DNA of 33,579 nt from the NCBI GenBank assembly GCA_017525235.1, contig JAFXTC010000063.1:1-33579 (forward strand), read 5' to 3'. This stretch comes from Bacteroidaceae bacterium. Lineage in GTDB: Bacteria; Bacteroidota; Bacteroidia; Bacteroidales; Bacteroidaceae. The notes below the pieces were generated by a model. That model did not search any database. It was not told the origin of the DNA and saw nothing but the letters and a program-made list of their open reading frames with translations. Both the position numbers and the translations under genes were made by a program. This document shows positions 8,201 to 15,606 of this stretch, one piece after another (position 1 is the first letter of the stretch; every line of letters begins with the position of its first letter).

Positions 8201-8808
8201 CAGTTCACAATGTTTGGTTTGGAGTCTGCCCAACCGATGACACCACCGCAGTTCTCAGTGCCTTCACCTAACATGATGACCTTTACCAGACAGTTCTCGA
8301 TGATGGAACCGTTCGTGCAAGTACCTGCCAGACCACCGTGAGTGGCATCGCCAGTCACGTTACTGTTGATGGTAATATCAGCATAGCAACCACGGATAGT
8401 TCCACGGACACGTCCAGCAATACCTGCTGCGAACTTACCGGTTGTGGTAATAGTACCTTCAACCTTCACGTTCTCGACTACAGCACGCCAACCAACATAA
8501 CGGAAGACAGCAGTGTAGTTCTCTGTCGTGTTCATGGCGATTGTAATGGTGTGTCCTTGACCATCGAAAGTACCTTGATAGGCACCTGCACCGTCATTTG
8601 TACCAATCATGGTAACACCAGCACTTACATCAATGTCGGCGGTCAGCACGGCATTGGCTGTGAAATTACCACCATTTACGAGTGCGGCGAACTCGTTGAA
8701 GTCCTCCGCAGTACCAATCTGATAGACACCATCCACTTCGGAAAGCGCAAATACAGATGTGCTGACAGACATCAGCATCACGAGTAATGAAAACAGAATT
8801 TTTTTCAT
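5242..8808 (-). CDS. Large secreted beta-helix protein with GLUG-like repeats and sorting tail
   Basis: A 1188-residue protein with an N-terminal signal peptide (residues ~1-21, cleaved near VFA-LSE). Three homologous modules follow (about 25-300, 385-645, 705-930). Each opens with a [DN]-x-F-x-x-[FL]-x-x-x-V-N-x-G stretch and a TFDGQGHTI-type turn, then right-handed beta-helix strands of the GLUG type (GGLAGTCTNGSIIENC, GGFAGWTHASTNITNC). Modules are separated by linkers with H-x-F-x-x-x-G-x-C-x-x-CG (Cys pairs ~353/356 and ~698/701). The C-terminus (FSITGVRVNKAQKGIYIIDGKKV) resembles the short tail of Bacteroidetes secreted proteins and suggests sorting by a type IX-like route. GLUG-type proteins are usually surface-associated adhesins or binding proteins. 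No catalytic motif is visible. It is divergent from the CotH-type gene. Confidence 0.85.
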   Translation of the reverse strand: MKKILFSLLVMLMSVSTSVFALSEVDGVYQIGTAEDFNEFAALVNGGNFTANAVLTADIDVSAGVTMIGTNDGAGAYQGTFDGQGHTITIAMNTTENYTAVFRYVGWRAVVENVKVEGTITTTGKFAAGIAGRVRGTIRGCYADITINSNVTGDATHGGLAGTCTNGSIIENCLVKVIMLGEGTENCGGVIGWADSKPNIVNCLVVSDGSTINTANGNSRNLARNDGNVLGIVNLNSYNADSYNTRPTPFCYNNYATTNWDVNNANTKGVTIVPLADLADGKVCYQLNTDQSKVNWVQTIGTDPFPVPAAFGSGQVYASGATGCNGLGEGLTYSNTPNNGVPTSHTFDKYGLCTTCGLYNFNTFDPDDATKFDKVSRSVLLGSKEDIDKAEGLSRVVNGFKLHMKMVNDITYVAEPGKFLFNTNDWIEGNFDGDGHALTIEMTEMGNNAALFPVRHYGTVENLIMHGKIEVNGQYWGSISNDSYESAVRNVYSDINITSAKVGDNTGGGLFGMIRTSKNIENCIYAGTITLPGKEGGSRCARIGGFAGWTHASTNITNCAILGHIYGAGDQTLDNDTENSGNIARNYGNVITKNVYVAYPIKGNSIGDHNKYTAIENIESIASGELAFLLNESKQGGENFYQLIGTDPMPMPFAKDGAKIYTVADSYSCDGTPQGNTTYVNEETTPVLPDHQFVDGICANCGNIEEDEDGYAKIIGSKTLARFSALVNEGKRNMKARMYQDIDMLGVDYAPAGTQSSIYQGEFDGQKHVISNLTINGGDYTGLFGVIGDGADIKNFVLDNTCSINGNAFCGAIGGTNGGGSVYITNVGNEGNVTGTAQNVCGILGVDMGGSATLYITNCYVTGNISGDRESATVCGWSNGSSQIVNCWSIATLKGIYETGSFTRGGATTTNCYEIETVGQQNGVNKIKEEDVKSGKFCYTFNQNAGEVILGQNLTEGDSYPTFATNDGTTEVVFDEEYGYYNPLPLKIMDEGEFKNAESEEGEIKSADIEGTFQLSATPDAITENAVALIMDATDYATNGIYKAKHLFGAVAKNGDFSVEADGKVKINFTSYSTHTDQPNFVDSLGLDRKDVGDVDLNTEYVVLIYAGSLVVNGEVWKEHVIGEYKGGSLLSIAINEAAEFAKANDPTAINGINTDNKKAEIFSITGVRVNKAQKGIYIIDGKKVANK

Positions 8809-9085
8809 ACGTTTTCAGTTTAAGTTAATGAATAATTTAATTAAATATTGTTTTGAATATTTCTCTCGTATTTTCAGTCAACGATGTACAAAGATAGGGA
8901 TTTTATTATAAATACAATAATGTATGGTAAAAAACTTCAAAAAAAGTGAAAAAAAATGTCTTTTCGTGTCGTTTTTTCTGTTTCTTGACATCAAATGCCC
9001 TTGTTTAGTAGGGAAAACATGAGTCTTTTTTGCTTGTTATGATTATAATTGTGTATCTTTGCCATCAAAATAACACAGAAAATAG
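8809..9085. promoter_or_regulatory. Divergent promoter region between the two giant secreted-protein genes
   Basis: This 277-nt AT-rich gap has no gene. The plus-strand promoter is TTTG at 9029-9032, 21 nt, TATCTTTG at 9054-9061, 24 nt before the CotH-type ATG. On the minus strand TATCTTTG at 8896-8889 is preceded 18 nt upstream by a weak ATTG (8918-8915), giving the GLUG-like gene a leader of about 75 nt. Confidence 0.75.
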
Positions 9086-12000
9086 ATGAAATTCTATATA
9101 AAAAACCTTCTAATGCTATTGTTGCCAACGGGTATGTTGGCGCAAGAAACTACAGACACGACCCTTGTTATCAATGAGGTTCAGGTTGCTAATATTGACC
9201 AGTATTTGGATTATGCAAACTGTTATGGCGGGTGGATTGAATTGTACAACCCTTCGTCGGTAGCTGTTTCACTAAAAGGAATGATTTTGTCAGATGGCGT
9301 AAACGAGATGCGTTTTATGGCTGCCCATGGCAGTGTGCCTGCAAAGGGTTTTAAGACGGTTTGGTTTGATCACAATCAGGCTTCAGGAACATACGGAACT
9401 AACTCAAGAGCGCAGGTCCCTTATAAATTGGAGGTCGAGGGCGGAACCATCAGTTTGTTGACTGCAGAAAAGTCGGTTGTCGCCTCTGTCTCATATCCTC
9501 CGGCAATTCCCCGTTGTTCTTGGGCACGCATTCAAGATGGCGCAGAAAAGTGGGGTACCACGAGCGAACCTACACCAGATGCGACGAATGCGACTAGTCA
9601 TTTTGTTACGGATCGGTTATCGGCTCCAGTAGTAGATACGGATAGCAAGATTTTCACCGATGAATTTCAGGTTCGTGTAAAAATTCCCTCAGGCACTACA
9701 TTGCGATATACTACAGATGGTAGCACACCAACGGCAACTCATGGCGAGACAAGTTCCGACGGACGGTTCACAATCAGTTCGACCACTATCTTGCGCTTGT
9801 GTCTTGTTGGGAAAGGATATTTGTCCAGTCCTGTTGTAACACGTAGTTACATATTCCAGAATCACAACTATTACTTGCCAGTTCTTTCTGTCTCTTCTGA
9901 GCCCAAGAATTTTTTTGATGACAAGGTGGGTATTTTTGTAAAAGGTACCAACGGCGTAAGTGGAAACGGCCAGAGCAGTGCTTGTAATTGGAACATGGAT
10001 TGGGAACGCCCGGTGAATATTGAATATTTGGTTCCTGAGAAGGATAAGAATGGTAATGTCCACTATTCAATGGTGTTAAACCAAGAGATGGATTTGGAAA
10101 TTGCAGGAGGATGGTCACGTGCTTATGGAGGAGGGACTGTGGATGGAAGATATTGGCAGACAAGGAGTTCGTTCCGTATTAAGACCGATAAGAAGTATGA
10201 GGGAGTCAATTCGATAGACTACCCTGTTTTCCCTTTGAAAAAACATAACAAATATCGTTGTTGGCAGGTGCGTAATGGAGGAAATGATACTTATGCGCGC
10301 ACAAAAGATGCCACCATACAGACGATTGTGCTGAAAAGTGGATTCTATGTTGATTGTCAAGACTATCAGCCAGCTCATATTTTCCTGAATGGAGAATATT
10401 ATGGTATGCTCAACATCAGGGAGAGCAATAACAAGCATTTTGCTTATAGTAACTATGGCATCGATTTCGACGATATGGACCAGTTTGATTTGAGCAATTC
10501 TCAGTATAATCAGAAAATGGGTGATAACGAAGCCTGGTTGCGATTGGTGAAGTTGGCATCAACTCTGGCTCAGACAAAGTCGGCAGATACTTATAGGGAA
10601 ATATGCGACCTCTTGGACATGGATGAGTACATTAACTACATGGCCTTGGACTGCTATGTGGGACCGTCAGACTGGATAACCAATACCAATAATGTAAAGG
10701 GGTTCCGTAGTCGTACGGACGGAAAGTTCCATTTTGTGCTCTTTGATGCTGACTCGGCATTCGGATCGGAAAGTATGCTCACCCAAGTGCTGAATACAAG
10801 TGGAGGCGCAAATGTCGACGATTTGTTCCGTTACCTGATGAAGTACGACCCCTTCCGTCGTCAGTTTATGGATGCCTATTGCATTGTGGATGGTAGCGTG
10901 TTTGAACCAACGCGTTGTGAGGAGATTGTCAGGGAGATTGCTCAGAACGTGAATCCGGCATTGGCATTTGAGGGTAGTAGCGCAGGTACTGGTTTGGCAA
11001 GAGATATACGGTCGGCATATAATGGGACGCGTATGAGCACCCTTCGTAACTATTTTGGGTTTAGCTATAACCTCTACGCTACCCTTTCTGCAAATATACC
11101 AGAGGCACGCCTTACCATTAACGGACAAGAAGTGCCAACGCGTAAGTTCGCAGGTTATCTCTTGTCCTACGGAGGTCTTCCCATACAACTTACGGCAAAA
11201 GCTCCCGCAGGATATACCTTTCAAGGATGGCAGTCTGAAGACCTGACAGCATCCACAAAGACATTGATTTCTCTAGGTTCCGACTGGATGTATTTCGATC
11301 AGGGTTCTATGGATGGCTTTGATTGGAAATCTATCACTTTTGCAGAGGAACAAAACGGATGGCGTATGGGTAGTGCCCCCTTTGGCTATGCGAATGAAGG
11401 ATACTTTATGCAAGAAAATGCTGCTACGAAATTGGATTATGGTCCCAATAGCAGCAAGAAGCGTCCAACCTATTATTTCCGCAATACATTCAACTTGACC
11501 ACAATCCCCTCAGACAATGATATCCTTACATTTAATTTCCAGGTAGATGATGGTATGATGTTATATGTGAACGGTCATGAGGTTGGTGGCTACTATATTG
11601 CCAGTGGTTCTAAATATGAGGATTATACCATGAACGGTCATTATGAATCACAAGAACCTTACCAAGGGAGTTTTGTTATTCCGCATGAATATCTGGTGAA
11701 AGGACAAAACCAGATAGCGGTAGAGATAAAGAATACATCAGCATCGAGTACCGATATGTGGTTTGACGGCAGCCTTACCCTATCCGGAAAAGAAGGGGTA
11801 ATAATTGCAGCAGAAGAGTCTATTGATTTACACAAAATCTTTAGCAGTAACAGTAAGGTAGTGCTGCGGGCTTTGTATGAACCTATTTCAGATGAACAGC
11901 AAAGATGGGCAACAGGTGCTTCGCCTTTACGTATCAATGAGGTAAGTGCCGGCAACGACATTTATATTAATGATTATGGAAAGAAATCGGATTGGGTGGA

Positions 12001-13441
12001 AATTTACAACACTTCAGATCAAGATATTAACTTAGAAGGATTCTATTTGAGCGATAACCGCAGCAAACCACAGAAATATCAATTGCAGCAAGGTGTAGTG
12101 CCTGCTCATGGAACTTGTGTTATTTGGTGTGATGGCAAAGATAGCTATAGTCAGTTGCATGCACCGTTCAAATTGGAAAATGCTGATGGTGCCAGTGTCA
12201 GCATTCAGGCAGCCGATGGTTCTTGGGCTGATTGCATAGAGTATCTTGAACAAGGCAAATGGCAAACCTACGGAAGGTATCCTGACGGAGGAAATATGGC
12301 TACTATCCTGAATCAGCCTACCATCAATACAACCAACAAAATAGGGATGATGGATTTCAATGCAGTAACAGAGGACGATTGGCTGGGTAGAGAGAAAACT
12401 ATTACGCTGGCTTTGGCCGAAGGTTGGAACTGGACCTCGCACAATATGGCTCAGAATGTGGATAAAAGCCGATTCACCACAAATGCTCTGTGTCTGCGGG
12501 GGCAGACAGACAGTTTATGGCGCAGCGATGAGGCTGTTTGGCAGGGAAACCTACAGGCGTTGGAGGCTGCTAAGGGTTACAAGATAAAGATGCAGAAAGT
12601 TTCTGACGTTATACTTCGTGGTGCTGTATATGATGTTAGTCAACCCGTTAGCTTGCAGCAGGGATGGAACTGGATAGGTTGTCCGCTCTACAACGCAACG
12701 ACCTTGGAGGCTGCCCTTGCCAACTATCAACCTCAAGACGGTGACAAGGTGGTGGGACTTGATGCATTCGCCACTTATGAGGACGGGCAGTGGCACGGTT
12801 CTCTTAACACGTTGCAGCCAGGTCAGTCGTACCTCTTCTATACCAAACAGGAGCAGGAATTCTGTTGGCAGAGCCTGAGTCCGCTTAAGTCGCGTAACAG
12901 ACATTATGCTCCAACGGAGCAGACGGAGGATGGTGCTTGGGAGACCGATATACATGCCTATCCAGATGTTATGACATTGATTGCTAATGTACAGGGCGAA
13001 GGTCAAGTATCTTTAGATGGCCGCTATTATGTGGGTGCTTTCTGCGGAGATGAATGTAGGGGCGTTGGTGTCTTGGATGGTGATTTACTCTTTATGAATA
13101 TTCATGGTGAGGGACCTGAACGTCTTGTGTTCCGTTTGTTGGATGCTCAGGGCGAGGTTTATGGGGCTGTAAATACCGCCGTATTCCAAGCGCAATCTCA
13201 GTTGGGAACGGTTCAGCAACCTTATCCTTTGATATTTGCGAGCGAAGATGTAATAGATGAGATAAAGCCTGTTATTGCTTCTTCCTCTAAAATACGTGCA
13301 GTCGAGTATTACAATCTTTCCGGACAACGAATGTCTAATGTTCAAGAGTTCAAGGGTTCAATGGCTCAAGGGTTTAATGGCATTGTTCTTCGTAAGGTAA
13401 TCTATGAGGATGGAAGCGTGAAGGTTTCTAAATTTCAATAA
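9086..13441 (+). CDS. Giant secreted lamin-tail/CotH mosaic protein
   Basis: A 1451-residue secreted protein with a signal peptide (MKFYIKNLLMLLLPTGMLAQ). Visible order: lamin-tail domain ~25-135 (LVINEVQVAN, GGWIELYNPS, LKGMILSDG); chitobiase/hexosaminidase C-terminal-like domain ~190-255 (LRYTTDGSTPT); CotH kinase-like region ~265-600 (HIFLNGEYYGMLNIRE, then FHFVLFDADSAFG, the metal-site-type acidic motif); a lectin-like insert ~760-860 (FQVDDGMMLYVNGHEVGG); a second lamin-tail domain ~940-1050 (LRINEVSAGN, SDWVEIYNTS, LEGFYLSDN); two GWNW repeats ~1110-1200; and a sorting-like tail (YYNLSGQRMS). CotH of Bacillus is a spore-coat protein kinase; activity here is only inferred. Five octamer repeats have expanded inside the tail. 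Its 3' end overlaps the convergent phosphoesterase gene by 14 nt. Confidence 0.87.
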   Translation: MKFYIKNLLMLLLPTGMLAQETTDTTLVINEVQVANIDQYLDYANCYGGWIELYNPSSVAVSLKGMILSDGVNEMRFMAAHGSVPAKGFKTVWFDHNQASGTYGTNSRAQVPYKLEVEGGTISLLTAEKSVVASVSYPPAIPRCSWARIQDGAEKWGTTSEPTPDATNATSHFVTDRLSAPVVDTDSKIFTDEFQVRVKIPSGTTLRYTTDGSTPTATHGETSSDGRFTISSTTILRLCLVGKGYLSSPVVTRSYIFQNHNYYLPVLSVSSEPKNFFDDKVGIFVKGTNGVSGNGQSSACNWNMDWERPVNIEYLVPEKDKNGNVHYSMVLNQEMDLEIAGGWSRAYGGGTVDGRYWQTRSSFRIKTDKKYEGVNSIDYPVFPLKKHNKYRCWQVRNGGNDTYARTKDATIQTIVLKSGFYVDCQDYQPAHIFLNGEYYGMLNIRESNNKHFAYSNYGIDFDDMDQFDLSNSQYNQKMGDNEAWLRLVKLASTLAQTKSADTYREICDLLDMDEYINYMALDCYVGPSDWITNTNNVKGFRSRTDGKFHFVLFDADSAFGSESMLTQVLNTSGGANVDDLFRYLMKYDPFRRQFMDAYCIVDGSVFEPTRCEEIVREIAQNVNPALAFEGSSAGTGLARDIRSAYNGTRMSTLRNYFGFSYNLYATLSANIPEARLTINGQEVPTRKFAGYLLSYGGLPIQLTAKAPAGYTFQGWQSEDLTASTKTLISLGSDWMYFDQGSMDGFDWKSITFAEEQNGWRMGSAPFGYANEGYFMQENAATKLDYGPNSSKKRPTYYFRNTFNLTTIPSDNDILTFNFQVDDGMMLYVNGHEVGGYYIASGSKYEDYTMNGHYESQEPYQGSFVIPHEYLVKGQNQIAVEIKNTSASSTDMWFDGSLTLSGKEGVIIAAEESIDLHKIFSSNSKVVLRALYEPISDEQQRWATGASPLRINEVSAGNDIYINDYGKKSDWVEIYNTSDQDINLEGFYLSDNRSKPQKYQLQQGVVPAHGTCVIWCDGKDSYSQLHAPFKLENADGASVSIQAADGSWADCIEYLEQGKWQTYGRYPDGGNMATILNQPTINTTNKIGMMDFNAVTEDDWLGREKTITLALAEGWNWTSHNMAQNVDKSRFTTNALCLRGQTDSLWRSDEAVWQGNLQALEAAKGYKIKMQKVSDVILRGAVYDVSQPVSLQQGWNWIGCPLYNATTLEAALANYQPQDGDKVVGLDAFATYEDGQWHGSLNTLQPGQSYLFYTKQEQEFCWQSLSPLKSRNRHYAPTEQTEDGAWETDIHAYPDVMTLIANVQGEGQVSLDGRYYVGAFCGDECRGVGVLDGDLLFMNIHGEGPERLVFRLLDAQGEVYGAVNTAVFQAQSQLGTVQQPYPLIFASEDVIDEIKPVIASSSKIRAVEYYNLSGQRMSNVQEFKGSMAQGFNGIVLRKVIYEDGSVKVSKFQ
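13340..13379 (+). repeat. In-frame octamer array in the CotH protein tail
   Basis: Five 8-nt units, GTTCAAGA, GTTCAAGG, GTTCAATG, GCTCAAGG, GTTTAATG, encode VQEFKGSMAQGFN. They lie exactly between the GQRMS and GIVLRK segments of the sorting-like tail. The same octamer occurs in the EEP gene at 21525-21556. Confidence 0.85.
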
Positions 13442-13913
13442 CCTCAAGATTTTTGAATTCCCCTTTGTCGACAGAGAAGCGGACTAAGGTGCGCACTGTC
13501 TGCCAGCCTTGAAGTCCGGCAGCTCCAGGATTGATGTGCAAAAGTTGTAGCTGTGGGTCGAACAGCACCTTCAGGATGTGACTATGTCCGCTAATAAAGA
13601 GTTTTGGCGGTCTTTCGTACAATTGTTTGCGTATGCGAACATCGTATTTGCCTGGGTAGCCTCCTATATGTGTCATCAATACATCGGCTCCCTCACAAGT
13701 CCAACGTAGTTTTTCGGGGAACATGCGTCTAACATCACCTCCGTCGATGTTACCATGCACAGCTCGTAGGGGAGCTATTTCTTGCAAACGTGTTACCACT
13801 TCCATACTTCCTATGTCTCCTGCGTGCCAAATCTCATCGCATTCGCTGAAATACTTGACATAGCGCTCATCCCAATAAGCATGTGTGTCGCTAAGCAATC
13901 CTATACGCTTCAT
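13428..13913 (-). CDS. YfcE/MJ0936-type metallophosphoesterase
   Basis: A 161-residue calcineurin-like phosphoesterase of the small YfcE/MJ0936 class. All metal-site motifs are present: LLSDTHAY (D9, H11), WHAGDIGS, VHGNIDGG, MTHIGGYPG and ISGHSHI. There is no signal peptide, so it is cytoplasmic. Family members hydrolyse phosphodiesters such as bis-pNPP or cyclic nucleotides in vitro; the physiological substrate is unknown. Its ATG overlaps the MATE stop codon (ATGA, 13910-13913), implying translational coupling. The 3' end overlaps the CotH-type gene by 14 nt on the opposite strand: the last codons LEVIEI are read antisense to that gene's final codons. Confidence 0.93.
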   Translation of the reverse strand: MKRIGLLSDTHAYWDERYVKYFSECDEIWHAGDIGSMEVVTRLQEIAPLRAVHGNIDGGDVRRMFPEKLRWTCEGADVLMTHIGGYPGKYDVRIRKQLYERPPKLFISGHSHILKVLFDPQLQLLHINPGAAGLQGWQTVRTLVRFSVDKGEFKNLEVIEI

Positions 13914-15406
13914 TCTTCTTTGTCTTCTGGTTGAAACATGGAAAAGAAAGGAATATAGGGTGCTACGCGGTTGACCGCAAAGTACTGAATGCGACGGGGG
14001 AGACGGAGAAAGTTATGAGTCCACGAAGTATCACGTGGAGCACTTGCCACATTATGAGCCTTAAATTTCTGTATCTGCAGGTACAGTAGTACTGCGGCGT
14101 TCAGGGATGCGAGTCCGTCACTGACAGGGAGGCTGATCCATACACCGTCGAGTCCCCAGAAACTGGGGAAAACAAGAAGGCTGGGCACGAGGAAGATTAG
14201 CTGGCGTGTTAGCGAGAGGTAAATGCTTTTACCAGCCTGCTCGATACTCTGGAAGAAGTTACCTGTCACAATCTGGAAACCAATGATGGGGAATAATGCG
14301 ACATCGATACGCATACCATGGGCAGCCATCTTGATAAGTTCTGTATCTGTTGTGAAAGCTCGCACAATAACTTCTGCAAAAAGTTCACAAACGATAAAGC
14401 CAACAGTCATTACCACTGTGGCGTAACCAATGGTTTTGTATAGCACTTCGCGCACACGATTGTGCTGCTGTGCACCATAGTTGTATCCTGCTATTGGTTG
14501 CATCCCCTGATTGAATCCCATGACAATCATGGCAAAGATAAAGAGGATACGGTTTACGATACCGTATGCACCTACTGCCAGGTCTCCGCCTTGTTCTACC
14601 ATTCCCCGATTAATTAAAAGCACGACAAGACAGGAGCATGCATTCATGAGAAAAGGTGAGAGCCCGATTGAGAGAATGCCGCCCACGATGTGTGAACGCA
14701 AAGCGAATGTATCCTTACGGATGAAGACGACTTCTGTAGGCTGTGTGAAAATCCATAGTTGCCAGCATAGTGAAACACTTTGTGAAAGTACAGTAGCAAT
14801 GGCTGCACCTTTGATGCCCATGCCAAGTCCGTATATGAAGAGCGGGTCGAGGGCTGTGTTAAGCAGTACTGTGAGTATTGTTGCATACATTGCTGTGCGG
14901 GGATGTCCCGCAGAACGGAGCACAGCATTAAGGCCAAAGTAAAGGTGTGTGAAGACGTTGCCGTAGAGAATCCATTCCATATACTCCCGCGCATAGGGCA
15001 ACGTCTGATCAGAAGCGCCAAAAAAGCGTAGGATAGGATTAAGGAAGGTGAGCACGACCCCCATAAATAATACACCAATAAGCACGTTCAACGTTAGCGA
15101 ATTACCAAAGAAATGCTGTGCTTCCTCATTGTTTTTCTGTCCCAACTTCACACTGATCATCGTCGCTGTGCCAACACCAACCATTGCGCCAAAGGCTGCG
15201 CTAAGATTCATCAGCGGAAATGTGAAAGCGAGGCCGGCAATAGCCATCGGACCAACACCCTGGCCGATGAAAATGCTATCCACCATATTATATAGAGATG
15301 AAGCCACCATCGCAATGATAGCAGGTAGCGAGTACTGCCAAAGCAAAACCCCAATAGGTTTTGTGCCAAGTTCTGCATGGATATGTTGTTGGGCCATTTG
15401 TGTCAT
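13910..15406 (-). CDS. MATE-family multidrug/metabolite exporter
   Basis: A 498-residue polytopic membrane protein with about 12 hydrophobic segments and MATE-type motifs. The first half starts LGTKPIGVLLWQYSLPAIIAM, followed by SLYNMVDSIFIGQGVGP and FGAMVGVGTATMIS; the second half has GFNQGMQPIAGYNYGA. MATE proteins export cationic drugs or metabolites using Na+ or H+ gradients. It belongs to the DinF/NorM-like Bacteroidetes branch by these motifs; the substrate cannot be read. The C-terminus carries a charged extension of about 50 residues (FKAHNVASAPRDTS onward) beyond the usual ~450. It is the first gene of a two-gene unit with the phosphoesterase and has a strong promoter. MTQ at 15406 or MAQ at 15397 could be the start. 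Confidence 0.94.
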   Translation of the reverse strand: MTQMAQQHIHAELGTKPIGVLLWQYSLPAIIAMVASSLYNMVDSIFIGQGVGPMAIAGLAFTFPLMNLSAAFGAMVGVGTATMISVKLGQKNNEEAQHFFGNSLTLNVLIGVLFMGVVLTFLNPILRFFGASDQTLPYAREYMEWILYGNVFTHLYFGLNAVLRSAGHPRTAMYATILTVLLNTALDPLFIYGLGMGIKGAAIATVLSQSVSLCWQLWIFTQPTEVVFIRKDTFALRSHIVGGILSIGLSPFLMNACSCLVVLLINRGMVEQGGDLAVGAYGIVNRILFIFAMIVMGFNQGMQPIAGYNYGAQQHNRVREVLYKTIGYATVVMTVGFIVCELFAEVIVRAFTTDTELIKMAAHGMRIDVALFPIIGFQIVTGNFFQSIEQAGKSIYLSLTRQLIFLVPSLLVFPSFWGLDGVWISLPVSDGLASLNAAVLLYLQIQKFKAHNVASAPRDTSWTHNFLRLPRRIQYFAVNRVAPYIPFFSMFQPEDKEE

Positions 15407-15422
15407 ACTGAGTTTTATGGTG

Positions 15423-15454
15423 CAAAGATACGGGTATATGAGAGATTTTCCAAA
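15423..15454 (-). promoter_or_regulatory. Promoter of the MATE-phosphoesterase unit
   Basis: On the minus strand TTTG (15454-15451), 20 nt, TATCTTTG (15430-15423), followed by the MATE ATG 17 nt downstream. This is a near-consensus Bacteroidetes promoter with a very short leader. Confidence 0.8.
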
Positions 15455-15521
15455 TATATTTGAGAAAAAGCGAACGTGGGTATTTTAAGATGAATGCCTA
15501 AAATGTGCGAATAACCTTTCA

Positions 15522-15559
15522 AAAAAAAGCAATAGATGAGTCGTTGTATTGCTTTTTTT
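15522..15559. promoter_or_regulatory. Long hairpin within the decarboxylase promoter
   Basis: A perfect 13-bp inverted repeat (AAAAAAAGCAATA at 15522-15534, TATTGCTTTTTTT at 15547-15559) has a 12-nt loop. It ends 2 nt before the -7 box. Read forward it looks like an intrinsic terminator, yet nothing upstream on the plus strand needs terminating. Confidence 0.65.
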
Positions 15560-15569
15560 CATAACTTTG
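15544..15569 (+). promoter_or_regulatory. Promoter of the methylmalonyl-CoA decarboxylase genes
   Basis: TAACTTTG at 15562-15569 is a clear -7 box. The only -33 candidates are TTG at 15544-15546, 15 nt away, inside the hairpin loop, so the -33 is weak. The leader to ATG 15607 would be about 30 nt. Confidence 0.6.
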
Positions 15570-15606
15570 CACCGGAAAATACAATATAACATTATTTATA
15601 TAAGAA

